A DNA stretch of 5,065 nt from Acidobacteriota bacterium (lineage in GTDB: Bacteria; Acidobacteriota; Terriglobia; Terriglobales; Acidobacteriaceae): assembly GCA_003225595.1 (NCBI GenBank), contig QIAR01000258.1, forward strand, positions 1 to 5,065, given 5' to 3'. The notes below the pieces were generated by a model. That model searched no databases, was not told the DNA's origin, and saw only the letters and a program-made list of their open reading frames with translations. The first letter of the stretch is position 1. Each line of letters begins with the position of its first letter. Shown here in pieces: positions 1 through 5,065 of this stretch. A program made the translations under genes and the position numbers.

Positions 1-93
1 GGTCTCGATGCGCCATAGAAGATACGGGCTACGCCACGGGGCCAGGCGGTGCCCGCGAGTAGCGTTCCACAAAAATCTCAGAGCGTAACGCAT
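1..93 (-). CDS. Uncharacterised small protein, N-terminal fragment (cut by left window edge)
   Basis: The reading frame is open for 31 codons from ATG at 93 to the edge. The peptide starts MRYALRFLWNATRGHR and continues with LAPWRSPYLLWRIET, rich in Arg, Trp and aromatic residues. It resembles, from memory, short hypothetical proteins of Acidobacteriota with a WRSPYLxWRIET core; no function is known to me. An in-frame stop at 151-153 limits upstream extension. The only common alternative start is GTG at 147, which would put the -10-like element inside the gene, so ATG 93 is preferred. There is no clear Shine-Dalgarno sequence before it. It lies in the same direction as pilR, 263 bases downstream, probably as a separate transcription unit. 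I am fairly sure it is a real gene because the peptide looks like a known family, but only the start is visible. Confidence 0.65.
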   Translation of the reverse strand, partial: MRYALRFLWNATRGHRLAPWRSPYLLWRIET

Positions 94-108
94 GGGAAGA
101 TTGTGGTT

Positions 109-114
109 AGTATA
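109..114 (-). promoter_or_regulatory. Possible -10 element (TATACT) for the small left-edge gene
   Basis: On the minus strand TATACT ends 15 bases before the ATG at 93, so a transcript would carry a leader of only about 8 bases, which fits the absence of a ribosome binding site. A TTGAAA at 135-140 could be the -35 box, but the spacer would be 20 bases, longer than the usual 16-18. This weakens the call. Confidence 0.3.
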
Positions 115-231
115 GCCCGTCCCCGCGACCAGGGTTTCAAATCGCACGTGCTAGAATTTAGCGCGAAGATTCGCATTTTCATGCCCCCGCGAAAAGGCCC
201 GCCCGTCAGCCGAAAACCACGACTATGCCGC

Positions 232-263
232 GCTCGACTTGGTGGCCGAAGGCCAGCACGAGC
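232..263. repeat. Two-stage inverted repeat (hairpin) in the pilR downstream gap
   Basis: The outer arms are GCTCG (232-236) and CGAGC (259-263). The inner arms are TGGCC (243-247) and GGCCA (251-255) around a three-base loop, with unpaired stretches of 6 and 3 bases between the stages. On the minus strand the inner loop is TTC. No T-run follows on either strand, so it is not a standard intrinsic terminator. In GC-rich DNA it may be chance. Confidence 0.35.
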
Positions 264-290
264 CCGCCCTCGCAGAATCCAATTGCACAG

Positions 291-317
291 GTTCTTCGCT
301 TCGCTCAGAATTGACGG
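291..317. repeat. Possible degenerate dispersed-repeat fragment
   Basis: The stretch contains CTTCGCTTCGCTCAG followed by AATTGACGG. It resembles the CTTCGCT(T/A)CGCTCAGGATGAC-type sequences I remember as common between genes in many bacterial genomes, including Acidobacteriota. This is recall only; one window cannot show that it is repeated. Confidence 0.3.
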
Positions 318-333
318 TTAATGGGAACGGGAG

Positions 334-358
334 AGCTGATGGCTGAAAGCTAGCAGCT
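334..358. repeat. Imperfect palindrome at the pilR stop, acidobacterial GCTGAT/GCTAGC-type repeat
   Basis: The arms AGCTGATGGCT (334-344) and AGCTAGCAGCT (348-358) surround a GAA loop. On the plus strand they give nine Watson-Crick pairs, one G-T pair and one mismatch. The right arm overlaps the pilR stop codon (357-359). No T-run follows on the minus strand, so it is not a classic terminator, although a hairpin at the 3' end could protect the message. Similar tandem GCTGATAGCTGA-like stretches are, as I recall, frequent between genes in Acidobacteriota. Confidence 0.4.
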
Positions 359-1754
359 ATACATCGTACTTCTTCATCAAGTGCCTGAATGAGCGGTACG
401 AAATTCCCAGCAGTTCGGAGGCGCGGGTCTGCACGCCATGCGAGCGGTTCAGCGCGGCCTGCAGCAATGAGCGCTCGATCTGGGCAACATATTTTTCCAT
501 ATCGACACCCTCGGGCAGGATTGCGCCGGATGCGGAAGACGCTCCCGGCATCGCTCCGCCTCCGTTTGCCCCCGCGGCTTTCGTCTTCGGCCGCTCTGCG
601 GGTAATTCTACGTGGAGCTCGTCAGTCATCTCCAGCGCGACGGCACGCTCGACGGTGTTTTCCAGTTGGCGCACATTGCCCGGCCACTCGTAGCCGCACA
701 GTGAGTCCAAAGCTTGTGGGTGAACCCGCAAGATGCTCTTCCCTGCCGCGGGCGCGTACTTCTTCAGAAAATGATTGACCAGCAGCGGAATGTCCTCTCG
801 CCGATCGCGCAGGGGCGGCACGCGGATGGGAATCACGCTGAGCCGATAGTAAAGGTCTTCCCGAAACGTGTTCTCTGCGACCAGACCGTCCAAATCGCGA
901 TTGGTGGCGGCAATCACGCGCACGTCCGTGCTAATTTCGCGCGTGCCCCCCACCGGACGCACGGTGCGTTCCTGCAGCACGCGCAAGAGCTTCACTTGCA
1001 TGGGCAGTGTCATCTCGCTGATCTCGTCGAGGAAGATGGTTCCGCCATCGGCCACCTCGAACAAGCCACGCTTGTTCTGGTTGGCCCCGGTGAATGCGCC
1101 CTTCACGTAACCAAATAACTCGCTTTCGAGTAGGGTTTCGGGAAAGGCACCGCAGTTGACGGAGACGAAAGACTCTGTATCGCGCGGCGAGCACACGTGC
1201 ACGGCCCGCGCCACCAGTTCCTTGCCCGTACCACTCTCGCCGTAAATCAGAATGGTGCTGTTGGTGGAAGCCACGGTGCGAGTGGTCTGCTTCAGCTTCT
1301 CCATCGCCGGGCTGACGCCGATGATGTTATCCAGCGAATTGCGGGTCGCGGCATCGCGCCGTAAAGCGAAATTCTGTTTGCTGAGTATAACCTTCTCCAG
1401 CGCACGGTTGATGGCCAGCTTGATCTCGTCGACCAGCCCTGGACTCTTACGGATGTAATCCGATGCCCCGCCGGCCTTCACCGCGTCGACCGCCGCCTCG
1501 AGGTCATCCACTGCGGTGATGAGGATCACGGCCGAATCCGGGGAAGCCTGGTGCGCATAGCGCAACACCTCGATGCCATCAATGTTGGGCATCTTGATGT
1601 CGGTTACGATCACGTCGTACAGTGCTCCATCGATCTTGCGCTTGGCGGCCTCGCCGGAGTTCACGGTCTCTACGCGATAATTTTCCCGGCGCAAAGCAAT
1701 ATCCAGCAGTTCACAGATCGAGCGCTCGTCATCGCAGACCAGGATGTTAGCCAT
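357..1754 (-). CDS. pilR: PilR, sigma-54-dependent response regulator of type IV pilus genes
   Basis: A 465-residue NtrC-family activator. The receiver domain (about 3-120) has the acidic pair Asp8-Asp9, phosphoacceptor Asp52 (VTDIKMP), Thr80 and Lys103. The AAA+ domain (about 143-375) has Walker A GESGTGKE at 172-179, the sigma-54 contact loop GAFTGA at 219-224, Walker B with Asp243-Glu244 and WPGNVRQLEN at 357-366. A Gly/Ala/Ser-rich linker (about 390-414) leads to a Fis-type helix-turn-helix (about 436-463, GISYRSFRHLMKK) that should bind DNA upstream of target promoters. ATG at 1754 is chosen because AGGAG lies nine bases before it and MANILVCDDE is a normal receiver start; an ATG at 1775 would add seven residues. 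It overlaps pilS by 8 bases, so the two are probably translationally coupled. Oddity: one extra residue before and one after the conserved lysine region (KAGGASDYIRKSPG). The PilR assignment rests on pairing with pilS and the pilus context. Confidence 0.93.
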   Translation of the reverse strand: MANILVCDDERSICELLDIALRRENYRVETVNSGEAAKRKIDGALYDVIVTDIKMPNIDGIEVLRYAHQASPDSAVILITAVDDLEAAVDAVKAGGASDYIRKSPGLVDEIKLAINRALEKVILSKQNFALRRDAATRNSLDNIIGVSPAMEKLKQTTRTVASTNSTILIYGESGTGKELVARAVHVCSPRDTESFVSVNCGAFPETLLESELFGYVKGAFTGANQNKRGLFEVADGGTIFLDEISEMTLPMQVKLLRVLQERTVRPVGGTREISTDVRVIAATNRDLDGLVAENTFREDLYYRLSVIPIRVPPLRDRREDIPLLVNHFLKKYAPAAGKSILRVHPQALDSLCGYEWPGNVRQLENTVERAVALEMTDELHVELPAERPKTKAAGANGGGAMPGASSASGAILPEGVDMEKYVAQIERSLLQAALNRSHGVQTRASELLGISYRSFRHLMKKYDV

Positions 1755-3459
1755 GCACTCTCTCTCCTGCAGCATCTGCTGACGTATCCGCGCCGACGTT
1801 CTGCTGCTGGTCTAGATATTTCGAAGCAGCCAGCGGACCGTTTGCCTGCTCCATTTCGACAGCAATGCCGCGCAAGCGCAGAACGAACGTCGTTCCCTCC
1901 CCAGCCCGGGAGCGAGCCCACACCTTGCCGTCATGGGCCTGCACGATCTGGTACACGATAGCCAGACCCAAACCGGTCCCACCCTCGAACTGCGACTGAA
2001 AGGGTTCGAAGATCTTCTCCGTCTGCTGCGGGCTGATACCCGCGCCAGTGTCGGCAAAGTCTATTTGCCAGTCCTGGCCGCACAATTCCAGCGAAACCGT
2101 GAGGATTCCGCCTCCTTTCATGGCACGCACCGCGTTTTCACAAAAATTCCAGAAGACCTGTTTCATTTTGTCGCCATCAGCCAGCACCCACGCTTCTTTC
2201 ACCGCAAAGTGCCGCTCGATGCGGATACCCGATCCTTCCGCGACTAGCCGGTGCTCGAGCAGGGTCAGCGTATCTCGGAGCAGTGGCATCAGATTTACCT
2301 TGTCGAAGTGGTATTGCTTGCCGCGGGAGTAGGCTAGGAAATCAGTGATGATGTTGTTCAGCCGTTCCGACTCGCGAGTCACGATTTCCAGCAACTGCCG
2401 GTGCTCCTCGCTCAAAGCGGGGATGCCAGAGAGCATGCCCGCTGATCCCGCGATCGAAGTGAGAGGATTACGAATCTCATGCGCAATAGCCGCGGCTAAG
2501 CGTCCGACGGCCGCCAGCCGGTCCTGCATGCGCACTTCGCGCTCCAGGCGCCGGATCTCTGTCAGATCGTCAAAGGTGTAGACCAGGCCCAGAGTGCCGC
2601 GCCCGGGTACGCTCAGCGCAGTAACCATTACCCGGAGAGTTTTGCGAAAACCATTCGGCGCGTTAAAGCGTACTTCGCTGTGTACCCGCTCAGAGCCGAC
2701 ACTGGGCAGAGCATCCACAAATAATGTGTTCACCGGCTTGTGCAGCAGGTCGCTTTCCGGCCACTCCAGCAGTTTCTGGGCTGCCGCATTGACCAGCGTG
2801 ATGTGGCCGTCCAGCCCGGTGGTGATCAGGCCGCCGCTGATCGACTGAATGATATTCTCGTGCAGCGCTTGCAGGTTCTCCAGCGCACCGCTGGCGTGTT
2901 TTAGTTGCACATCCACCTGGCGTAGCTTGGCTGTCAGTAAGCCGGCAAGGTAGGCGATTGCGAGAAATGCAAAGAGGTTGATGAAAATGATCGCCTGCAG
3001 CGACTTCAATCCGGGATGGGTTGTAGAGTACGACGGAATCAGCCCGTAGTAATTCGCCTCCAGGATGGCACCGTACAGGATAAAGGCCGCTGCCGCGATC
3101 AAGTATGCCCATGCTCGCGGCAGCAGAATGCAGGCAACAATGATGACCAGTGGATAAAGGAAATTCAGCGAGCTGTCGACCCCGCCGGTTACATGGACAA
3201 CCAGCGTGACCATGGCCAGATCGGTAAGTACCTGCAGGAGAGCCTGCACCCGATACTCACGCCACACCGAGAGCAACAGAACGTAGAAAAGAGACAACGT
3301 GTACCACAGCACGACCGTACTGATGAACAGCCACAGGGGAATCGTTGTAGGCGTGAACTGGGCAACCGCGAGTTCCACTCCAAGCAGGAACGTGAGGATG
3401 ATGATGCGGACCTTGACCAGCCACGCCAGCCAGTTCCGTTCATCGAACGTCGATTGCAT
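1747..3459 (-). CDS. pilS: PilS, membrane sensor histidine kinase of the PilS-PilR two-component system
   Basis: A 570-residue kinase. Residues about 18-178 hold roughly six hydrophobic segments (near 18-35, 40-65, 73-90, 100-113, 117-133 and 155-175), the PilS-type sensor that in Pseudomonas reads pilin levels in the membrane. A PAS domain follows (about 198-300, starting ENIIQSISGGLITT), then the dimerisation domain with phosphoacceptor His327 (AIAHEIRNPLTS), then the ATPase domain with N box NFCENA (438-443), G1 DTGAG (470-474), F box IFEPF (483-487) and G2 GGTGLGLA (493-500). All catalytic motifs are intact. A tail of about 39 residues (532-570) follows the ATPase fold and has no motif I know. 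Only a weak GGAT lies before the ATG. The terminator-like repeat after pilC suggests that pilSR is transcribed from its own promoter, though I cannot place one. Its last codons overlap pilR. Confidence 0.93.
   Translation of the reverse strand: MQSTFDERNWLAWLVKVRIIILTFLLGVELAVAQFTPTTIPLWLFISTVVLWYTLSLFYVLLLSVWREYRVQALLQVLTDLAMVTLVVHVTGGVDSSLNFLYPLVIIVACILLPRAWAYLIAAAAFILYGAILEANYYGLIPSYSTTHPGLKSLQAIIFINLFAFLAIAYLAGLLTAKLRQVDVQLKHASGALENLQALHENIIQSISGGLITTGLDGHITLVNAAAQKLLEWPESDLLHKPVNTLFVDALPSVGSERVHSEVRFNAPNGFRKTLRVMVTALSVPGRGTLGLVYTFDDLTEIRRLEREVRMQDRLAAVGRLAAAIAHEIRNPLTSIAGSAGMLSGIPALSEEHRQLLEIVTRESERLNNIITDFLAYSRGKQYHFDKVNLMPLLRDTLTLLEHRLVAEGSGIRIERHFAVKEAWVLADGDKMKQVFWNFCENAVRAMKGGGILTVSLELCGQDWQIDFADTGAGISPQQTEKIFEPFQSQFEGGTGLGLAIVYQIVQAHDGKVWARSRAGEGTTFVLRLRGIAVEMEQANGPLAASKYLDQQQNVGADTSADAAGERVHG
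1764..1768 (-). promoter_or_regulatory. Ribosome binding site of pilR, inside the end of pilS
   Basis: AGGAG on the minus strand, nine bases before ATG 1754, lies within the last codons of pilS. It supports the start at 1754 over the upstream in-frame ATG at 1775, and it suggests that pilR translation depends on ribosomes finishing pilS. Confidence 0.7.
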
Positions 3460-3492
3460 GCCGGATCCAGATTTCTGTACGCCGTCTTCCCG

Positions 3493-3505
3493 TGAACGCG
3501 GTTCA
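3493..3505. repeat. Perfect interrupted palindrome TGAAC-GCG-GTTCA upstream of pilS
   Basis: Arms of five bases around a three-base centre lie 33 bases before the pilS start codon. The size and position would suit a dimeric regulator's operator, but a single short palindrome can arise by chance. No factor is identified. Confidence 0.3.
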
Positions 3506-3547
3506 GGAGAAAACTTGCAGCCCAGCGTTCTGACAGGAAATTTCGTA

Positions 3548-3596
3548 GCCGAAGAAAAGGCCGTGACCGAGATCCCGCACGGCCTTCCTCTTCGGC
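3548..3596 (-). terminator. Terminator-like long inverted repeat after pilC
   Basis: A nine-base perfect stem (AAGGCCGTG, 3557-3565, with CACGGCCTT, 3578-3586) encloses a 12-base loop. On the minus strand TTTTCTTC runs from the stem's end into the tail, giving the usual intrinsic-terminator form. Eight more bases on each side also pair (GCCGAAGA, 3548-3555, with TCTTCGGC, 3589-3596) across a small internal loop, so the structure can reach 17 base pairs. It starts ten bases after the pilC stop and should separate pilC from pilS. The tail is not a pure T-run, so efficiency is uncertain. Confidence 0.65.
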
Positions 3597-3605
3597 AAGT
3601 TTTAC

Positions 3606-4814
3606 CTAACCTGCCAACTTGGCGATCATCGAGAACAACGGCAGGTAAAGTGAGATCACGATGCCGCCGATGCTAATGCCCAATACGCCGATAATGATCG
3701 GTTCCAACATGGCCAACATGTCCCTGGTAGCCGAGTCGACTTCGTCTTCGTAGAAGTCGGCGATCTTCTGCAGCATGGAGTCCATGGCGCCGGTCGCTTC
3801 GCCGACGCCAATCATCTGCGTCACCATATTGGGGAAGACCCCGCATTCCTTGAGAGGGTCGACAATAGTGCGGCCCTCTTCGATGGCTTTGCGCACCTTC
3901 ATCAGGGCCTCTTCCAGCACCGCATTGCCGGAAGTCTTTGCAGTGATGGCCAGACCTTCCAGGATAGGCACGCCGGAGGTGATCAGGGTACCGAGCGTAC
4001 GGGTAAAGCGGGCCACGGCAATCTTGCGCAGCAGGAGGCCGAGTACGGGCAGCTTCAACAGCATGTAATCGAAATAGTAGCGCCCCCGGGGATGCTTGCG
4101 TACTTGCTTGATGCCAAATACGATGGCCACGGCGCCCACGATGAAGAACCACCAGAACTGGCCCACGAAGGCGCTGAGCCCAACGACGATGCGCGTGGGT
4201 AGGGGCAGGGTTACGCCCAGCCCGACAAACAGGTTGGCAAATATGGGCACCACCCATTTGAGCAGCGCGCCAACAATGAGGATAGCGATCGAGACCACCG
4301 CGACCGGGTAGATCAACGCGGACTTCACGGCAGAACGCAGTTTCACAGCCTTTTCCACGTACTGCGCCAGGCGCTGGAGGATGATGTCTAGAATACCGCC
4401 GGTCTCGCCGGCATCCATCATGTTGGTGGTCAGGTCATCAAAGACCTTGGGATACTGGCGCATGGCGTTGGCCAGAGTCGAGCCGCCCTCGACCGTGGTC
4501 CGCACTCCGTTTAATGTTTTCTGGAAGGCCGGGTTCTCCTGGTTGGCGGCAAGGATTTCCAGACACTGCACCAAAGGAAGACCGGCATCGATCATGACTG
4601 AGAACTGCCGGAAAAAGATGGCGATGTCTTTGGTCTTGACCTTCCCCGAGCCGAATGTGGGGAGAGAGAACTCTTTCCCTTTCTCCCGAATAGAGCCTGT
4701 AGTGATCCGCTCACGGCGCAGTTGGGATATCAGCACCTGCTTGTTTACTGCGACCCGCTCCCCGGAAATCTTCTGGCCGGATGCGTTTTTACCTGAAAAT
4801 GTGAAAACTGGCAT
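3606..4814 (-). CDS. pilC: PilC, inner-membrane platform protein of the type IV pilus
   Basis: A 402-residue protein of normal PilC/GspF length. The start MPVFTFSGKNASGQ is the typical short N-terminal segment. Two related T2SSF domains follow, about 66-189 (FFRQFSVMIDAGLPL, then GETGGILDIIL) and 268-391 (ARFTRTLGTLITSGVPILEGL, then GEATGAMDSML). Hydrophobic spans lie near 168-190, 207-234 and 371-398. In known pili, PilC anchors the pseudopilus base and couples the cytoplasmic ATPases PilB and PilT to pilin assembly and removal. ATG at 4814 is chosen because a strong AGGAG lies nine bases before it and the protein then starts as the family does; an upstream ATG at 4853 would add 13 charged, non-conserved residues and run through the ribosome binding site. 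It follows the pilT-like gene after 125 bases and is followed by a terminator-like repeat. All expected landmarks are present. Confidence 0.95.
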   Translation of the reverse strand: MPVFTFSGKNASGQKISGERVAVNKQVLISQLRRERITTGSIREKGKEFSLPTFGSGKVKTKDIAIFFRQFSVMIDAGLPLVQCLEILAANQENPAFQKTLNGVRTTVEGGSTLANAMRQYPKVFDDLTTNMMDAGETGGILDIILQRLAQYVEKAVKLRSAVKSALIYPVAVVSIAILIVGALLKWVVPIFANLFVGLGVTLPLPTRIVVGLSAFVGQFWWFFIVGAVAIVFGIKQVRKHPRGRYYFDYMLLKLPVLGLLLRKIAVARFTRTLGTLITSGVPILEGLAITAKTSGNAVLEEALMKVRKAIEEGRTIVDPLKECGVFPNMVTQMIGVGEATGAMDSMLQKIADFYEDEVDSATRDMLAMLEPIIIGVLGISIGGIVISLYLPLFSMIAKLAG

Positions 4815-4820
4815 AGTAAA

Positions 4821-4829
4821 CCTCTCCTC
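4821..4829 (-). promoter_or_regulatory. Ribosome binding site of pilC
   Basis: GAGGAGAGG on the minus strand ends six bases before ATG 4814, and its AGGAG core lies nine bases away. It decides the start at 4814 rather than 4853. Confidence 0.8.
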
Positions 4830-4848
4830 GCTTCGCTGCTTGCTTTCC

Positions 4849-4864
4849 GGCACTCAACGGCCCA
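4849..4864 (-). promoter_or_regulatory. Possible sigma-54 (-24/-12) promoter before pilC
   Basis: On the minus strand TGGGCCGTTGAGTGCC has the required GG and GC separated by ten bases, with TGG and TGC matching the consensus ends; several other consensus positions differ. Transcription would start about 24 bases before pilC, leaving room for the ribosome binding site. The presence of a sigma-54 activator gene (pilR) nearby makes the idea reasonable, but in GC-rich DNA such matches occur by chance. Confidence 0.22.
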
Positions 4865-4939
4865 GCGCCGGTCCTCCACTTCCTGCGTCTATTCCGTCCT
4901 GGTGAGAGCGACGGACAAGCTCATTCCATTTTCAATCGG

Positions 4940-5065
4940 TCAGCGCTTTGGTACTGCGGCTTTCGCCATTCCAGCGCCGCCGCTGCTCCGGTTCAGACCC
5001 GCACCGCGAGCTATCATTTCCTGCAGTTCGTCCTGGTTGCTGGAGCGCGCGACCGCCACTTCCAG
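4940..5065 (-). CDS. pilT: PilT-like type IV pilus retraction ATPase, C-terminal fragment (cut by right window edge)
   Basis: Forty-one codons are visible before a TGA stop (4940-4942). The peptide begins LEVAVARSSNQDELQEMIAR, the helix that closes PilT-type ATPases, where a pattern of Ala, Ser/Asn and an Asp-Glu-Leu helix is usual. A Gly/Ser/Ala-rich basic tail follows, ending AVPKR. None of the catalytic motifs (Walker A, Asp and His boxes) is in the window, so PilT is inferred from this short helix and from its position directly upstream of pilC, as in the pilB-pilT-pilC order of Myxococcus and Geobacter. PilU or a PilB-like ATPase cannot be excluded. PilT hydrolyses ATP at the pilus base to pull pilins back into the membrane and so drives twitching movement. 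Confidence 0.7.
   Translation of the reverse strand: MEVAVARSSNQDELQEMIARGAGLNRSSGGAGMAKAAVPKR

Larger units (their letters stand above)
94..356. other. Intergenic region between pilR and the small left-edge gene
   Basis: No convincing gene lies here. Contents: the promoter candidate at 109-140, the 8-base palindrome GCACGTGC at 144-151, a short inverted repeat GCGAA/TTCGC at 163-174, a two-stage hairpin at 232-263, a repeat-like stretch at 291-317 and an imperfect palindrome at 334-358 touching the pilR stop codon. No hairpin with a clear T-run was found downstream of pilR on the minus strand, so the end of the pilSR transcript is not evident. Confidence 0.6.

Noticed and set aside
25..55. 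GC-rich inverted repeat (CGGGC...GCCCG with inner CGCC...GGCG)
   Set aside because: It lies inside the coding start of the left-edge gene and has no T-run; arginine, proline and tryptophan codons explain it.
100..150. tRNA-like words (GTGGTTAGTATAGCC and GGTTTCAAATC)
   Set aside because: The supposed T arm does not pair on either side of TTCAAAT and no acceptor stem or anticodon arm can be built, so the likeness is chance.
78..182. A minus-strand frame of 34 codons (ATG at 182) overlapping the start of the small gene
   Set aside because: It has no properly spaced ribosome binding site and no recognisable peptide, and it uses the other frame of a region better explained by the MRYALRFLW gene and its promoter.
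49..321. A plus-strand open frame of 90 codons starting at GTG
   Set aside because: It runs antisense to the start of the left-edge gene, has a low-complexity Arg/Pro-rich product and no ribosome binding site.
1755..1775. Upstream start of pilR at ATG 1775 (seven extra residues)
   Set aside because: It would swallow the AGGAG ribosome binding site and place non-conserved residues before the normal receiver start MANILVCDD.
3016..3495. A 159-codon plus-strand open frame opposite the pilS start
   Set aside because: It is antisense to the conserved membrane domain of PilS and its product is polar and repetitive without a known domain, as expected of a shadow frame.
4815..4853. Upstream start of pilC at ATG 4853 (13 extra residues)
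   Set aside because: The extra residues are charged and unlike the family, and they include the strong ribosome binding site for ATG 4814.
4917..4934. sigma-54-like TGGAATGAGCTTG just after the pilT stop
   Set aside because: The spacing is one base short and the required GC at -12 is missing.

Overview
This window carries the regulatory and motor end of a type IV pilus cluster, all on the minus strand. Reading from right to left, in the direction of transcription, it holds the last 41 codons of a PilT-like retraction ATPase, complete pilC (inner-membrane platform), complete pilS (membrane sensor kinase), complete pilR (sigma-54 activator) and the first 31 codons of a small uncharacterised gene cut by the left edge. 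No plus-strand gene is convincing. The many plus-strand open frames are antisense shadows in GC-rich coding DNA.

Organism: the DNA is moderately GC-rich. The order pilT-pilC-pilS-pilR is the one known from Myxococcus and Geobacter and also found in Acidobacteriota. The style of PilS and PilR, the short gene beginning MRYALRFLW with a WRSPYLLWRIET segment, and the GCTGAT/GCTAGC-type repeat after pilR all point to Acidobacteriota (Terriglobia-like). This rests on recalled family resemblance, not on a search.

Layout: pilT tail 4940-5065; a 125-base gap with a possible sigma-54-type promoter and a strong ribosome binding site; pilC 3606-4814; a 146-base gap with a long inverted repeat just after pilC that looks like a terminator; pilS 1747-3459; pilR 357-1754, overlapping the end of pilS by 8 bases; a 263-base gap with repeat-like palindromes and a possible promoter; then the truncated small gene 1-93.

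How it works together: PilT powers pilus retraction on the PilC platform. PilS, with six predicted membrane spans, a PAS domain and a complete kinase core, should phosphorylate PilR at Asp52. PilR keeps its GAFTGA loop, so it should activate sigma-54 promoters; pilA is the classical target but is not in this window. I see no new system here. The points most worth a second look are the small gene at the left edge, which replaces pilA in the position after pilR, the one-residue insertions around the conserved lysine of the PilR receiver, and the possible sigma-54 site before pilC.
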